DNA of 64,000 nt from Bacillus sp. Y1 (GCF_003586445.1 NZ_CP030028.1:1812501-1876500); one strand, 5' to 3'; shown: positions 43,943 through 53,898, numbered from the stretch's first letter. The notes: generated by a model not told the origin, from the sequence alone. Translations and numbers: made by a program.

Positions 43943-43997
43943 AATTCATACCAAAAAAATGTGCTGAAAGATTTCGAAAGAGAGGCAGGCCGATACT

Positions 43998-45491
43998 ATG
44001 AATAACGTCTTAGAAAAGCAACAGTATTATACAGAGAAATATCGTCCACAATATCACTTCTCACCCGAGAAGAATTGGATGAACGATCCAAATGGTATGG
44101 TGTTTTATGAAGGAGAGTATCATTTGTTTTATCAATATCATCCACACGGAACGACATGGGGGCCAATGCATTGGGGGCATGCAGTAAGTAAAGATCTCGT
44201 GTACTGGGAACATCTTCCGATTGGTTTGGCTCCAGATGAGCATGGGATGATTTTTTCGGGTAGTGCAGTCGTTGATTGGAACGACTCTAGCGGTTTATTT
44301 GAGGGGAAATCAGGGTTAGTAGCGATATTCACTCACGCGGACACATATCCAGAAACCAATCGTGCGAGACAAAGACAGAGTATTGCCTATAGTAAGGATT
44401 ATGGTCGAACGTGGATCAAGTATGCAGGCAACCCTGTACTTCAGGAAGAACATATTACCGATTTCCGTGATCCGAAGGTGTTCTGGCATCGTGAAACGAA
44501 TCGTTGGGTTATGGTTGTTGCATCCGGACAAACGATTCGAATGTATACTTCTATAAATTTAATATCTTGGGAGTTTGCTAGTGAATTTGGAGAAGCTGAG
44601 GGCTCTCACCAGGGAGTTTGGGAGTGTCCTGACCTTTTTGAATTGCCTGTTGATAAGGATCCGAATCAGAAAAAATGGGTGTTATTCGTTAGTATTGGTG
44701 ATAATCCCAACTTACCAGAAGGTTCTCGAACACAATATTTTACAGGTGATTTTGATGGAAGGACCTTCTTGAATGACAACTCTCCAGAAACGGTCTTGTG
44801 GATTGACCATGGCCGTGATAACTACGCTGGTGTAAGCTGGTCTGATGTTCCTTATGAGGACGGTAGAAGGATTTATATTGGCTGGATGAGCAATTGGCGA
44901 TATGCCAATGTTACTCCAACTAAGGAATGGCGTAGTGCGATGACACTTCCTAGAGTAGTAGAATTACAGTCAACAGAAGAAGGAAATCGACTTGTTCAGA
45001 AACCAATTCAAGAAGTGCAAAGATTACGTACTAACCATGTATCTATTCAAAACAAGGTTATTAAGCCAGGAACGAATCTATTAAATAATATGAAAAGCAA
45101 TACATTCGAAATACTTGTTGAGTTTGAAATTACATCTGAAACAGAATTTGGTTTTAAAGTTTGTAAGGGGGAGAATGAAGAAACGATTATTGGATATGAA
45201 GTGGAAAATCAAAGTGTCTTTGTAAGTCGAAACCATTCAGGGGAGGGCATTTTCCATCAAGCTTTCGCTGGTAAACATGAAAGCAAGCTTGTACCTGAAA
45301 ACAACAAAATTACGTTACACATCTTTGTAGATCAGTCATCAGTAGAGGTGTTTGGGAATCAAGGACGAGTGGTGATTACAGATTTAATTTTTCCAAGCGA
45401 AGAAAATAAGGCGATGGAACTGTATGTAAAAGAGGGAGACGTAACTTTACATTCGCTAGAATTTTATTCATTAAAATCTACTTGGCGATAG
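43998..45491 (+). CDS. Cytoplasmic GH32 beta-fructosidase
   Basis: This glycoside hydrolase family 32 enzyme has 497 residues and no signal peptide. It should cleave terminal beta-fructosyl units from imported fructo-oligosaccharides or sucrose. The nucleophile is Asp30 in NWMNDPNG, the transition-state Asp158 is in FRDPKVFW, and the acid Glu209 is in WECPDLFELP. A C-terminal beta-sandwich follows (about 345-497, with DQSSVEVFGNQGR). GAGAGG lies before the ATG. It resembles the first GH32 domain of the next gene along its length, so the two probably arose by duplication. Confidence 0.92.
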   Translation: MNNVLEKQQYYTEKYRPQYHFSPEKNWMNDPNGMVFYEGEYHLFYQYHPHGTTWGPMHWGHAVSKDLVYWEHLPIGLAPDEHGMIFSGSAVVDWNDSSGLFEGKSGLVAIFTHADTYPETNRARQRQSIAYSKDYGRTWIKYAGNPVLQEEHITDFRDPKVFWHRETNRWVMVVASGQTIRMYTSINLISWEFASEFGEAEGSHQGVWECPDLFELPVDKDPNQKKWVLFVSIGDNPNLPEGSRTQYFTGDFDGRTFLNDNSPETVLWIDHGRDNYAGVSWSDVPYEDGRRIYIGWMSNWRYANVTPTKEWRSAMTLPRVVELQSTEEGNRLVQKPIQEVQRLRTNHVSIQNKVIKPGTNLLNNMKSNTFEILVEFEITSETEFGFKVCKGENEETIIGYEVENQSVFVSRNHSGEGIFHQAFAGKHESKLVPENNKITLHIFVDQSSVEVFGNQGRVVITDLIFPSEENKAMELYVKEGDVTLHSLEFYSLKSTWR

Positions 45492-45511
45492 TTTAAGGAA
45501 TCGGGGGATTA

Positions 45512-45541
45512 AAGCAATGCTTATAATATTGGTCATTGCTT
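45512..45541 (+). other. Hairpin before the secreted fructanase gene
   Basis: AAGCAATG (45512-45519) pairs with CATTGCTT (45534-45541). The sequence after it, CACTCCCTCTTTT, is a poor T-run. It may be an attenuator between the two GH32 genes. Confidence 0.45.
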
Positions 45542-45622
45542 CACTCCCTCTTTTCCCTGCAACCAGTTGAAGACACCACGGATGGACAGAAAATGAAAAT
45601 ACTTTTCTAAAAAGGTGATGTC

Positions 45623-48600
45623 ATGAATCGAAAACTAAAGAGGAAAAAGGTTTTCTCGTTGCTTTTAATTTTAGTCCTTATGTTTCAATCGTTTAAACCA
45701 TTTTCAGTACCTGTTCGCGCTGCTTCTCTTCCAGTAGTGAAAGATGAAAGCTACAGGCCGGGGTATCATTTTACTCCAGAGAAAAATTGGATGAACGACC
45801 CTAATGGTATGGTTTATTACAACGGGGAGTATCATTTGTTTTATCAGCATAACCCTACTGATAAAGTATGGGGGCCGATGTATTGGGGTCATGCAATTAG
45901 TAAAGATCTCGTAAACTGGGAGCACTATCCGATATCGGTTTATCCGGATGAAAATGGGTTTGCTTGGTCGGGAAGTGCGGTGGTGGATTATGAAAATACA
46001 TCTGGTTTAGGAACGAAGGAAAATCCACCCATGGTTGCTCTGTATACGAGTGAACTGGGTGGTGATAATCAACATGTGAGTGTCACTTATAGTCTAGATA
46101 GCGGTAGAACATGGTCCACTCTTGAGCAAAATCCAATCATCACCATGCCGAATGAGTTGAAAGCAAGTAATGGAGGCTCAGGCGTCTTCCGTGATCCAAA
46201 GGTTTTTTGGCATGAACAAAGCAAGCAATGGATGTTTGTCATCACGAGTGGGAAGCGTATCGATTTTTACACATCACCTAATCTATTAGATTGGCAAAAG
46301 GTGAGCGAATTTTCCGATCCAAAAGCAGCAGAACTTGGTCTTTGGGAATGTCCAGATTTGTTTGAGCTACCTGTGTATGATGAAATTGGAAACAAAACAG
46401 GTTCAAAATGGGTGTTAACGGTTAGTATTAATCCAACCCCATCAGGTGGAACTGGGATGCACTATTATGTAGGAGATTTTAATGGAACAACATTTAGCCC
46501 GGATGAGAACTCCGAACCATTAAATTGGGCGGATTACGGGGCCGATTTTTATGCAGCAGTTACATGGAGTAACACTGTTAACCAGCCAGAAGATGGTCGA
46601 AGAATCTGGTTAGGATGGATGAATAATCCTGCACAATACGCAGGGCAACTTCCAACTTCCACCTGGAGAGGTGCCACCACCGTGCCACGAGAGCTTTCAT
46701 TAGTGGAAACTATTGAAGGTGTTAGATTAAAGCAGCAACCAGTCAAGGAATTAACTAGTTTACGAGATACAGCGAATGAAGTGAAAATCGTGAATCAAAA
46801 ATTTTCAACTAATAATGTATTAGAAAATGTAACCGCTGACATGTTTGAGCTTGAAGCTGAGTTTAACCTGAATGAAACATCAGCATCTGAGTTTGGATTT
46901 CAAGTACGTAAAGGAGAAAATGAAGCAACTATAATTTCTTATCAAGTGGCAGATGGAAAATTATCAGTGGACCGGACACAATCAGGAGAGACCGATTTTC
47001 ATAAGGATTTTCCTTCCATTCAGCATACGAACCTAACAGTAAAAGATGGAATCTTACATGTAAAACTGTTGGTTGACCGATCTTCAGTTGAGGTGTTTGC
47101 AGAAGAAGGCACCACCGTGTTTACGAATCAAATCTTTCCGAGTGAAACAAGCAAAAAAATTGATTTATACGCAAAAGACGGGGAGGTAGCGTTACGTTCC
47201 TTATCCTTCTATCCATTAAAGGAGGCATCATTTACGAAATTTGTAGAAGACGTGGATGTAGAAAACCTTCCAAATACAATTGAAAATCCTAATTTTGAAA
47301 CAGGTGATTTAACTGGCTGGACAACAACGGGCTCGGCGTTTAGGGCGCCTGTCTCCGATGCGACAAGCTTCTGGGGTGGTCCATTTGAGCATGAAGGTAC
47401 CTATCATTCATGGGGATTCCTCGGAGCAAAGAGTGATGATAAATCAGATTTACGAACCGGTGTAATGAAGTCTAGCAATTTTGTGCTGGAAGGAAATGGG
47501 GTTATTGACTTTTTAGTAGGTGGAGGTCAGGATCTAAATACCCTGTATGTGTCACTAGTGAAAGCTTCAACCGGTGAAGAGCTGATGAAGGCAACGGGTG
47601 CCAATACAGAAAAGTACCGGCGAGTATCGTGGGATGCTTCCGAGTACTTGGGAGAAGCACTCTTTATAAAAGTAGTAGATTATCATTCTGGTGGTTTTGG
47701 TCATATCAATGTGGATGATTTTCATGTTTTTAACGAAGAGGAAGGAAAGCAAGATGACCTCATCAACCCTGGCTTTGAAACAGGAGATTTAACTGGATGG
47801 ACAGCAGAAGGAGATGCATTCAACGGAACGGTAACTGACCAAGCCACTTATTGGGATACTCTAATTCCGTTTGAACATCAAGGGAAGTATCATCTATGGG
47901 GCTTTAACGGTGCGTCTCCTAATGAAGCGGATCAAAGAACAGGAAGCCTCACATCCAATATCTTTGAATTATCAGGAAATGGCAGAATCTCTTTCTTAGT
48001 AGGTGGAGGAGATGAGATGGATGGGGAGACTCATTACAACTTATATGTTGCCTTGGTTCGTGCTTCCGATGGAAAAGAGTTATTCAAAGCGACCGGTCCT
48101 GAATCAGAGACGTATAAGCGTGTATCTTGGAACGCTTCAGATTATTTAGGTGAAAAAGTATATATCAAAGTGGTCGATCAACATACAGGAGGGTTGGGGC
48201 ATCTGAATGTGGATGATTTTCAAGTGAAAGGTCGCGGGATGTTAAGTCACTGGAGTTTTGATGAACAAAAGGGCCATATCGCTCTTGATTCAGTCAAAAA
48301 CGAACAGCTAAAGGTAGAATATGTATTTAATGAGGCAAAGTATAAGCCTTCTACCGATCCTCTTTGGAGAAAAGGGGTCGTAGATCATGCGCTTCTATTT
48401 GATGGCTATTCCACTTATATCAATCAACCTATTAAAAAGGCAGCACAGCCAAGTGATGCATTGACAATAGAAGCATGGGTAGCACCACGATCGTATGAAT
48501 GGGGAGATTTAGGTCAGCTGTCAGCGATTGTTAATCAGCACAATAAAGCTCGAGGCGAAGGCTATATTTTAGGAATGGGTCGACATGGAAAATGGTCGTT

Positions 48601-51025
48601 CCAAGCCGGGATGAATGGCGAATGGAAAGAAGTATGGGCAAAGGAAGACAAACCACTTGAAAAAGATCGGTGGTCGTATATTGTTGCCACTTTTGACCAA
48701 AACGAGAAAAAGATGAAGTTGTTTTTAAATGGTGAGCTAGTTGGGGAAGTAGATACTCCTAGAAATGCCACGATTACAGCGTCTGAGAACAATCTCTTAA
48801 TAGGTAAGCATAATTCAGCCGCCGTACTAAGCTCGTTTACAGCGAATATGTTTAACGGGATGATTGATGAGCTGAAAATCTACAACAAGGCAGTATCGGA
48901 AGAAGAGATTAAAAGACAATATAATCAAGTGATTACAAGCTTTGAAGATGGGCAGTTACCCCTTCCGGATTTATCGTTTGACCGCAGTGTGTATGATGGG
49001 GATCGCTATCGACCACAATATCATTTTCTTTCACCTGGTCACTGGATGAATGAACCACATGCTCCGTTTTATTATAACGGAAAATACCATCTCTTTTATC
49101 AGCACAATCCACAAGGACCTTACTGGCATCAAATCCATTGGGGTCACGCGGTAAGTGACGATATGGTTCACTGGGAAGATGCGCCGGTTGCTTTAGCTCC
49201 ATCAGGTGTGTCACCTGACGGAGTATGGTCTGGCTCCGCAAGCTTTGATCAAAATGGAGAACCAGTGTTATTTTTTACAGCGGGAGATGACAGCAAATCA
49301 CCAAACCAAATGACAGGTTTGGCCAAACCTGAGGATGTCAAAGATCCAATGCTGAAGATGTGGGATATGTTAGATCATCCGGTTACGGTTCAAGCACCTG
49401 ATCTTCCAGCAGAGGAAGGAAAGGTGATGTATGGTCAGTTCCGAGATCCGTTTGTCTGGCAAGATGGTGATACTTGGTATCAAATTGTTGGTTCGGGTAT
49501 AGAAAATGTTGGAGGTTCCGCACTCCTTTACACTTCAAAAGATTTGGAAAATTGGGAGTATGTTGGTCCATTCTTTACAGGGAATTCCAAAGCCTATCCA
49601 AAAACAGGAGATGTATGGGAATTACCAGTGTTTTTACCTATTGGGAAGGATGCAAACGGAGAACAAAAGTATGCGTTCTTTATTAATCCTTGGTTTAAAA
49701 GCTATAGTGAACATAACGTAAAATACGTGTTTCACTGGGTGGGCTCATGGGATAAAGAAAAGAATCAATTTGTTCCAGACCATGAGGAGCCGAAACTATT
49801 TGATTACGGTGTTCATTTTACTGGACCTAGTGGAATGATTGATGATAAAGGACGTTCGATTTTATTTAGTATTGCTCAAGACCGAAGAACAGACCAGGAG
49901 CATTATGATGCAGGTTGGGCACATAACGCTGGTTTGCCATTAGAATTGTCTCTATTAAAAAATGGAGAGCTTGGAGTTGAGCCGATTAACGAATTAGAAA
50001 CTCTCCGAGGCAAACAACTGATTAATATTAGAAATTCGAGTCTATCAAAGGCAAATAAGAAGCTTGAGAAAGTGAAAGGAGATATGTTAGAAATCATCCT
50101 TGAAATTAAAGCAAAATCGGATGAGAAATATGGCATTAAAGTTCGTCAATCCGGAGATTCATCAGAAGAAGTAACCCTCTATTTTGACGAGACAAACGAG
50201 CAATTTGGAGTAGACGCTAGCAAAATGAGTGTAGACCCTGATGTTGCGAAAACTAGCAGCTCTGGAACTCTTTCCACAGAAGGAGAAAATGTGAAGCTTC
50301 ATATTTTCCTAGACCGATCGATGATTGAAGCGTATGCGAATGGGCAAAAAAGCATTACCACAAGAGCATACCCAACAAAAGCAGATGCATTAGGACTTGA
50401 ACTTTGGAGTAAGAACGGAACGGCAAATATTGTCTCAATGAAAGTGTATGAGATGGGATCTGCCTATAGTGACACTGTCGTACCAGCGTATTATGAGGAT
50501 GATAGCCCTCAAGAGGAAATTCCACATAGCGAATTAACGAATCATGATTTTCAAACAGGAGATTTAACCGGATGGACGATTGTAGAAGGAAATACCTTCA
50601 CAAATGATCATGTGACTAATGAGAATGATTGGGGATGGGGTGGTCCTTTCGGTCAGGCAACTACTTCGACTGACCCCAATAAATATCATCTATGGGGATT
50701 TCATCCTGATCATGGGGGAGATGCGGCAACGGGTGTGTTGAAATCTGCAGACTTTGTCCTCGGAGGAGATGGTCAAATTGACTTTTTAACATCTGGAGGG
50801 GCAGATGAGCAATTACTATACGTAGCGCTGGTCGATGCGGAAACAAATGAAATTTTAAGGAAAGCAACCGGCCATAACGGTGAAGCCTACCGAAGGGTCA
50901 GATGGGATGCTTCAGAGTTTATCGGTAGAAAGCTGTATATTCAAGTAGTTGATAAGCATACAGGAGGATGGGGTCATATTAATCTTGATGATGTGAATGT
51001 TCCTGTGAAGCTGGAAGATAAGTAG
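45623..51025 (+). CDS. Secreted 1800-residue multidomain fructan enzyme (two GH32 domains)
   Basis: Domains in order: signal peptide (1-34, ending VRAAS). GH32 domain 1 (about 44-530) has nucleophile Asp59 in NWMNDPNG, Asp191 in FRDPKVFW and Glu242 in WECPDLF, so it looks fully active. Two copies of a 150-residue module follow (552-703 and 713-868; both carry FETGDLTGWT and GHxNVDDF). They resemble inulin-binding CBM38 modules. A LamG-like domain lies at about 874-1098. GH32 domain 2 (about 1129-1610) has HWMNEPHAPFYYNGKYHLF, so Glu1144 replaces the nucleophile Asp. Asp1275 (FRDPFVW) is kept, and Glu1333 is in VWELP rather than WECP. A third copy of the module closes the protein (1637-1795). 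There is no LPXTG anchor. Domain 2 with its modules recalls cycloinulo-oligosaccharide fructanotransferases; this is inference. Confidence 0.9.
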   Translation: MNRKLKRKKVFSLLLILVLMFQSFKPFSVPVRAASLPVVKDESYRPGYHFTPEKNWMNDPNGMVYYNGEYHLFYQHNPTDKVWGPMYWGHAISKDLVNWEHYPISVYPDENGFAWSGSAVVDYENTSGLGTKENPPMVALYTSELGGDNQHVSVTYSLDSGRTWSTLEQNPIITMPNELKASNGGSGVFRDPKVFWHEQSKQWMFVITSGKRIDFYTSPNLLDWQKVSEFSDPKAAELGLWECPDLFELPVYDEIGNKTGSKWVLTVSINPTPSGGTGMHYYVGDFNGTTFSPDENSEPLNWADYGADFYAAVTWSNTVNQPEDGRRIWLGWMNNPAQYAGQLPTSTWRGATTVPRELSLVETIEGVRLKQQPVKELTSLRDTANEVKIVNQKFSTNNVLENVTADMFELEAEFNLNETSASEFGFQVRKGENEATIISYQVADGKLSVDRTQSGETDFHKDFPSIQHTNLTVKDGILHVKLLVDRSSVEVFAEEGTTVFTNQIFPSETSKKIDLYAKDGEVALRSLSFYPLKEASFTKFVEDVDVENLPNTIENPNFETGDLTGWTTTGSAFRAPVSDATSFWGGPFEHEGTYHSWGFLGAKSDDKSDLRTGVMKSSNFVLEGNGVIDFLVGGGQDLNTLYVSLVKASTGEELMKATGANTEKYRRVSWDASEYLGEALFIKVVDYHSGGFGHINVDDFHVFNEEEGKQDDLINPGFETGDLTGWTAEGDAFNGTVTDQATYWDTLIPFEHQGKYHLWGFNGASPNEADQRTGSLTSNIFELSGNGRISFLVGGGDEMDGETHYNLYVALVRASDGKELFKATGPESETYKRVSWNASDYLGEKVYIKVVDQHTGGLGHLNVDDFQVKGRGMLSHWSFDEQKGHIALDSVKNEQLKVEYVFNEAKYKPSTDPLWRKGVVDHALLFDGYSTYINQPIKKAAQPSDALTIEAWVAPRSYEWGDLGQLSAIVNQHNKARGEGYILGMGRHGKWSFQAGMNGEWKEVWAKEDKPLEKDRWSYIVATFDQNEKKMKLFLNGELVGEVDTPRNATITASENNLLIGKHNSAAVLSSFTANMFNGMIDELKIYNKAVSEEEIKRQYNQVITSFEDGQLPLPDLSFDRSVYDGDRYRPQYHFLSPGHWMNEPHAPFYYNGKYHLFYQHNPQGPYWHQIHWGHAVSDDMVHWEDAPVALAPSGVSPDGVWSGSASFDQNGEPVLFFTAGDDSKSPNQMTGLAKPEDVKDPMLKMWDMLDHPVTVQAPDLPAEEGKVMYGQFRDPFVWQDGDTWYQIVGSGIENVGGSALLYTSKDLENWEYVGPFFTGNSKAYPKTGDVWELPVFLPIGKDANGEQKYAFFINPWFKSYSEHNVKYVFHWVGSWDKEKNQFVPDHEEPKLFDYGVHFTGPSGMIDDKGRSILFSIAQDRRTDQEHYDAGWAHNAGLPLELSLLKNGELGVEPINELETLRGKQLINIRNSSLSKANKKLEKVKGDMLEIILEIKAKSDEKYGIKVRQSGDSSEEVTLYFDETNEQFGVDASKMSVDPDVAKTSSSGTLSTEGENVKLHIFLDRSMIEAYANGQKSITTRAYPTKADALGLELWSKNGTANIVSMKVYEMGSAYSDTVVPAYYEDDSPQEEIPHSELTNHDFQTGDLTGWTIVEGNTFTNDHVTNENDWGWGGPFGQATTSTDPNKYHLWGFHPDHGGDAATGVLKSADFVLGGDGQIDFLTSGGADEQLLYVALVDAETNEILRKATGHNGEAYRRVRWDASEFIGRKLYIQVVDKHTGGWGHINLDDVNVPVKLEDK

Positions 51026-51116
51026 TATTTTTATGACCTTTTAGAAACGTTTTTATTCGGAAAGGTGCTATAAAAATCTGTTTATGACTCTTGAACCGAA
51101 TGATTGAGGACTTTAT

Positions 51117-51196
51117 ACGTCATAAAAATCACTTTATGACACGTAAAACGCAATTTCGTGAGGGTAGAGGTCATAATAACTTTTTTACGACCTCTA
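51117..51196. repeat. Inverted repeats downstream of the fructanase gene
   Basis: Two hairpins lie here: TCATAAA/TTTATGA flanked by ACG/CGT (51117-51144), and TAGAGGTC/GACCTCTA (51165-51196). The motif TTTATGAC recurs several times from 51030 to 51140. No gene is visible between 51026 and 51276. They may act as terminators or mRNA-stabilising structures for the long transcript. Confidence 0.45.
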
Positions 51197-51234
51197 GAGC
51201 TAAGTGCAGACAGAATTCGCGCTATAAAGATAGA

Positions 51235-51266
51235 AAAGGAGGAAGTTCCTTGGAACTTCCTCCTTT
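51235..51266 (-). terminator. Perfect palindromic terminator of brnQ
   Basis: AAAGGAGGAAGTTCC pairs without mismatch with GGAACTTCCTCCTTT. On the minus strand a T-rich stretch follows. Confidence 0.8.
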
Positions 51267-51276
51267 CTATTATTCT

Positions 51277-52614
51277 TTATTTCATTTTACTCGGCCATAT
51301 CAACCCGATGATTACGCCAATAAAAGCTGGCAGTATCCATCCAAGGCCAATTTCATAAAGTGGTAAATAATCTAAATAAATAGTTTTAATTGATTCAAAA
51401 AATCCTACTGTTGTTTCAGGTAAATAAGCTGCTAAAGTGCTATACCCATCAATGATACTTACAAAGAACGTGAGAAGCATCGATGCAGCGAATACGCTTT
51501 GTTTTCCTTTAAATAATGGTGAAAATAAAGCTAATAAGATTAGAACAATCGCTAACGGATATAAGAACATTAATACCGGGATTGCAAATAGAATGATATT
51601 GTTCAAACCGAAATTCGCAATAGCAAAAGAGACGACACATAACATAAGTACAAACCAACGGTAACTTACTTTTGGAAACACATTATGGAAAAATTCACTA
51701 CATGCCGTAATAAGTCCAATGCTCGTTTTTAAGCAAGCGAGAACAATAATAATCGCTAATAAAATGTTACCGAACGATCCAAAGTAATGCTGAGAAACGG
51801 CAGCAAATATCTCCCCGCCATTCGTAAACGTTCCTACTGCGGTTATACTCGATGCCCCCATATACGTAATAAGACCATAAATAAGCGTCATAAGTCCCAT
51901 TGCAAACACACCAGATTGCCAAGTTGCTTTGGCAATCGCTTTTGTTTGAGTGATGCCTTGGCTTTTAATCGTGTTGATGACTACAATTCCGAAAGCAAGG
52001 GAGGCAAGGGCATCCATTGTATTATAGCCTTCTTTAAAGCCTGTCATAAATGGTAAGCTCTTATAATCTCCTGTTGGCTGTCCGAAGTCACCCATTGGCT
52101 TAACAATCGCAGTAACAATTAAAATAAATAAAAATACTAAAAAGGCCGGTGTTAAATACTTTCCAACGTAGTCCATAATCTTTGCTGGGTTTAACGAGAA
52201 ATAATAAACAATGGCAAAAAATACTAGGCTAAACAGTCCAAGCCATAAACTTGCTGAGTCTGGATTGATATACGGTTCAAAGCCAACAACGAATGGTACA
52301 GTTGCCGTACGTGGGATCGCAAAAAATGGTCCAATCGTCAAGTAAAGGGCCATTGCAAATACGACACCAAAAAGTGGATGCACGCGGCTTGCTAAATCAC
52401 GAAGGCCTGTACTGCCAGATAGGCCAATTGCTAGGATTCCTAAAAAGGGAAGGCCAATTGCTGTTACTAAAAAGCCAATCAATGCAGGCCAAAAGTTAGT
52501 ACCTGCAAGTTGTCCTAATTGGATCGGAAAAATTAAATTTCCTGCCCCAAAATAAAGACCGAAAAGCATTGTACCGATCAATGCGTAAGTGGAAAATGGT
52601 ATTTTCTGTTGCAT
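51277..52614 (-). CDS. brnQ: Branched-chain amino acid transport protein BrnQ
   Basis: This sodium-coupled leucine/isoleucine/valine carrier of the LIVCS family has 445 residues and about 12 membrane helices. The N-terminus (GTMLFGLYFGAGNLIFPIQL followed by GQLAG) is the family signature, and later IGLITACSEFFHNVFP fits. AAGGAG precedes the ATG. It is transcribed alone and ends at a perfect palindromic terminator. Confidence 0.93.
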   Translation of the reverse strand: MQQKIPFSTYALIGTMLFGLYFGAGNLIFPIQLGQLAGTNFWPALIGFLVTAIGLPFLGILAIGLSGSTGLRDLASRVHPLFGVVFAMALYLTIGPFFAIPRTATVPFVVGFEPYINPDSASLWLGLFSLVFFAIVYYFSLNPAKIMDYVGKYLTPAFLVFLFILIVTAIVKPMGDFGQPTGDYKSLPFMTGFKEGYNTMDALASLAFGIVVINTIKSQGITQTKAIAKATWQSGVFAMGLMTLIYGLITYMGASSITAVGTFTNGGEIFAAVSQHYFGSFGNILLAIIIVLACLKTSIGLITACSEFFHNVFPKVSYRWFVLMLCVVSFAIANFGLNNIILFAIPVLMFLYPLAIVLILLALFSPLFKGKQSVFAASMLLTFFVSIIDGYSTLAAYLPETTVGFFESIKTIYLDYLPLYEIGLGWILPAFIGVIIGLIWPSKMK

Positions 52615-52823
52615 GTTGATACTCCTTAGATGTTTTTTTGATTAAACTACTATATTAGGAACATATTTTAGTAGTCACAATAAATTCGAATATATAGATT
52701 TATCGTTATATTGTCAATCCGGTTATTCGATAAACTATCATAGCCTGAAGGAAAGTGAGACATTGTAAGCGAATTTAATAGGAAATAAATAGAATAGTTA
52801 TAGATGATGGAAGGGTGATATTC

Positions 52824-53891
52824 ATGTGGTACCAAAATAAATTAACTAAACTACTAGGATTGGATTATCCGATCATTCAAGCACCAATGGCAGGTGGTGT
52901 AACAACTTCTAACTTTGTCTCTTCAGTGTCAAACGCAGGGGCCTTAGGGATGATTGGTGCTGGATATATGCAGCCCGATGAATTACGTCATCAGATAAGG
53001 GAAGTAAAAGCTTTAACTACTAGAACATTTGGGGTTAACTTATTTATACCAGAAACACCAAAGATTTCAGATGAAGAGATTAACGAAGCAAACGAACTCT
53101 TACAACCTTTTAGAAGCGCATTAGGGATTAAATTGGAATTACCTACATATGAAAACAGCTCTATATTTGAAGAAAAACTAAAAATTATCATTGAAGAAAA
53201 GGTGCCTGTGTGCTCGTTTACATTTGGGATCCCAACAAAGGAAGTAATAAGCCAATTTAAGAAACATAAGGTCATTGTCATTGGAACAGCCACAACCGTG
53301 AATGAAGCTGTAATCAATGAAAATGTTGGGATGGATGCTATTGTAGTTCAAGGAAGTGAAGCTGGGGGGCACCGGGGAACTTTCGCAAAAGATGCAGAAG
53401 AAAGCCTAGTAGGCCTAATGGCTTTAGTACCCCAGGTTGTAGATCATGTCACTATTCCCGTCATTGCCTCCGGCGGAGTGATGGATGGTAGAGGTGTGAT
53501 AGCTTCTATGTTTTTAGGAGCAGAATCAGTTCAAATGGGTACAGCTTTCCTCACTACGATAGAGAGTGGAGCACATGACCAACACAAAAAAGCTATACTA
53601 CAAGCAACCGAAGACGAGACAATAGTAACTACCGTATTTTCAGGAAAACCGGCTAGAGGAATTACTAACCAGTTTATGAAAGAGCTGAAGAGCAGAGAAA
53701 ACTTGATACCAGCTTATCCTATTCAACATTACCTAACTAGTCATATTAGAAAAGAAGCTGCAAGACAAAATAATTCTGAGTATATGTCTCTTTGGTCAGG
53801 TCAAGGAGTTAGGTTGAGTCAACGTCAATCTGTTTATGAACTTATCACAGGTATTGTTTCTCAGGTCGATCAGTTGTTGAAAGAATTTTGA
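52824..53891 (+). CDS. Nitronate monooxygenase family protein
   Basis: This FMN-dependent enzyme of the 2-nitropropane dioxygenase family has 355 residues and would oxidise alkyl nitronates. The FMN/substrate segments are YPIIQAPMAGGVTTSNFVSS, VQGSEAGGHRGTFAKDAE (with the family's catalytic His) and IPVIASGGVMDGRGV. The ATG at 52824 is used because AAGGGTGAT lies upstream; the GTG at 52815 overlaps it. It is convergent with hmp; both deal with nitrogen oxides or nitro compounds. Confidence 0.88.
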   Translation: MWYQNKLTKLLGLDYPIIQAPMAGGVTTSNFVSSVSNAGALGMIGAGYMQPDELRHQIREVKALTTRTFGVNLFIPETPKISDEEINEANELLQPFRSALGIKLELPTYENSSIFEEKLKIIIEEKVPVCSFTFGIPTKEVISQFKKHKVIVIGTATTVNEAVINENVGMDAIVVQGSEAGGHRGTFAKDAEESLVGLMALVPQVVDHVTIPVIASGGVMDGRGVIASMFLGAESVQMGTAFLTTIESGAHDQHKKAILQATEDETIVTTVFSGKPARGITNQFMKELKSRENLIPAYPIQHYLTSHIRKEAARQNNSEYMSLWSGQGVRLSQRQSVYELITGIVSQVDQLLKEF

Positions 53892-53898
53892 GTGAAAA

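Noticed and set aside
51091..51366. 91-codon plus-strand frame after the fructanase gene
   Set aside because: It runs through hairpins and the brnQ terminator, then antisense into brnQ, with no ribosome site.
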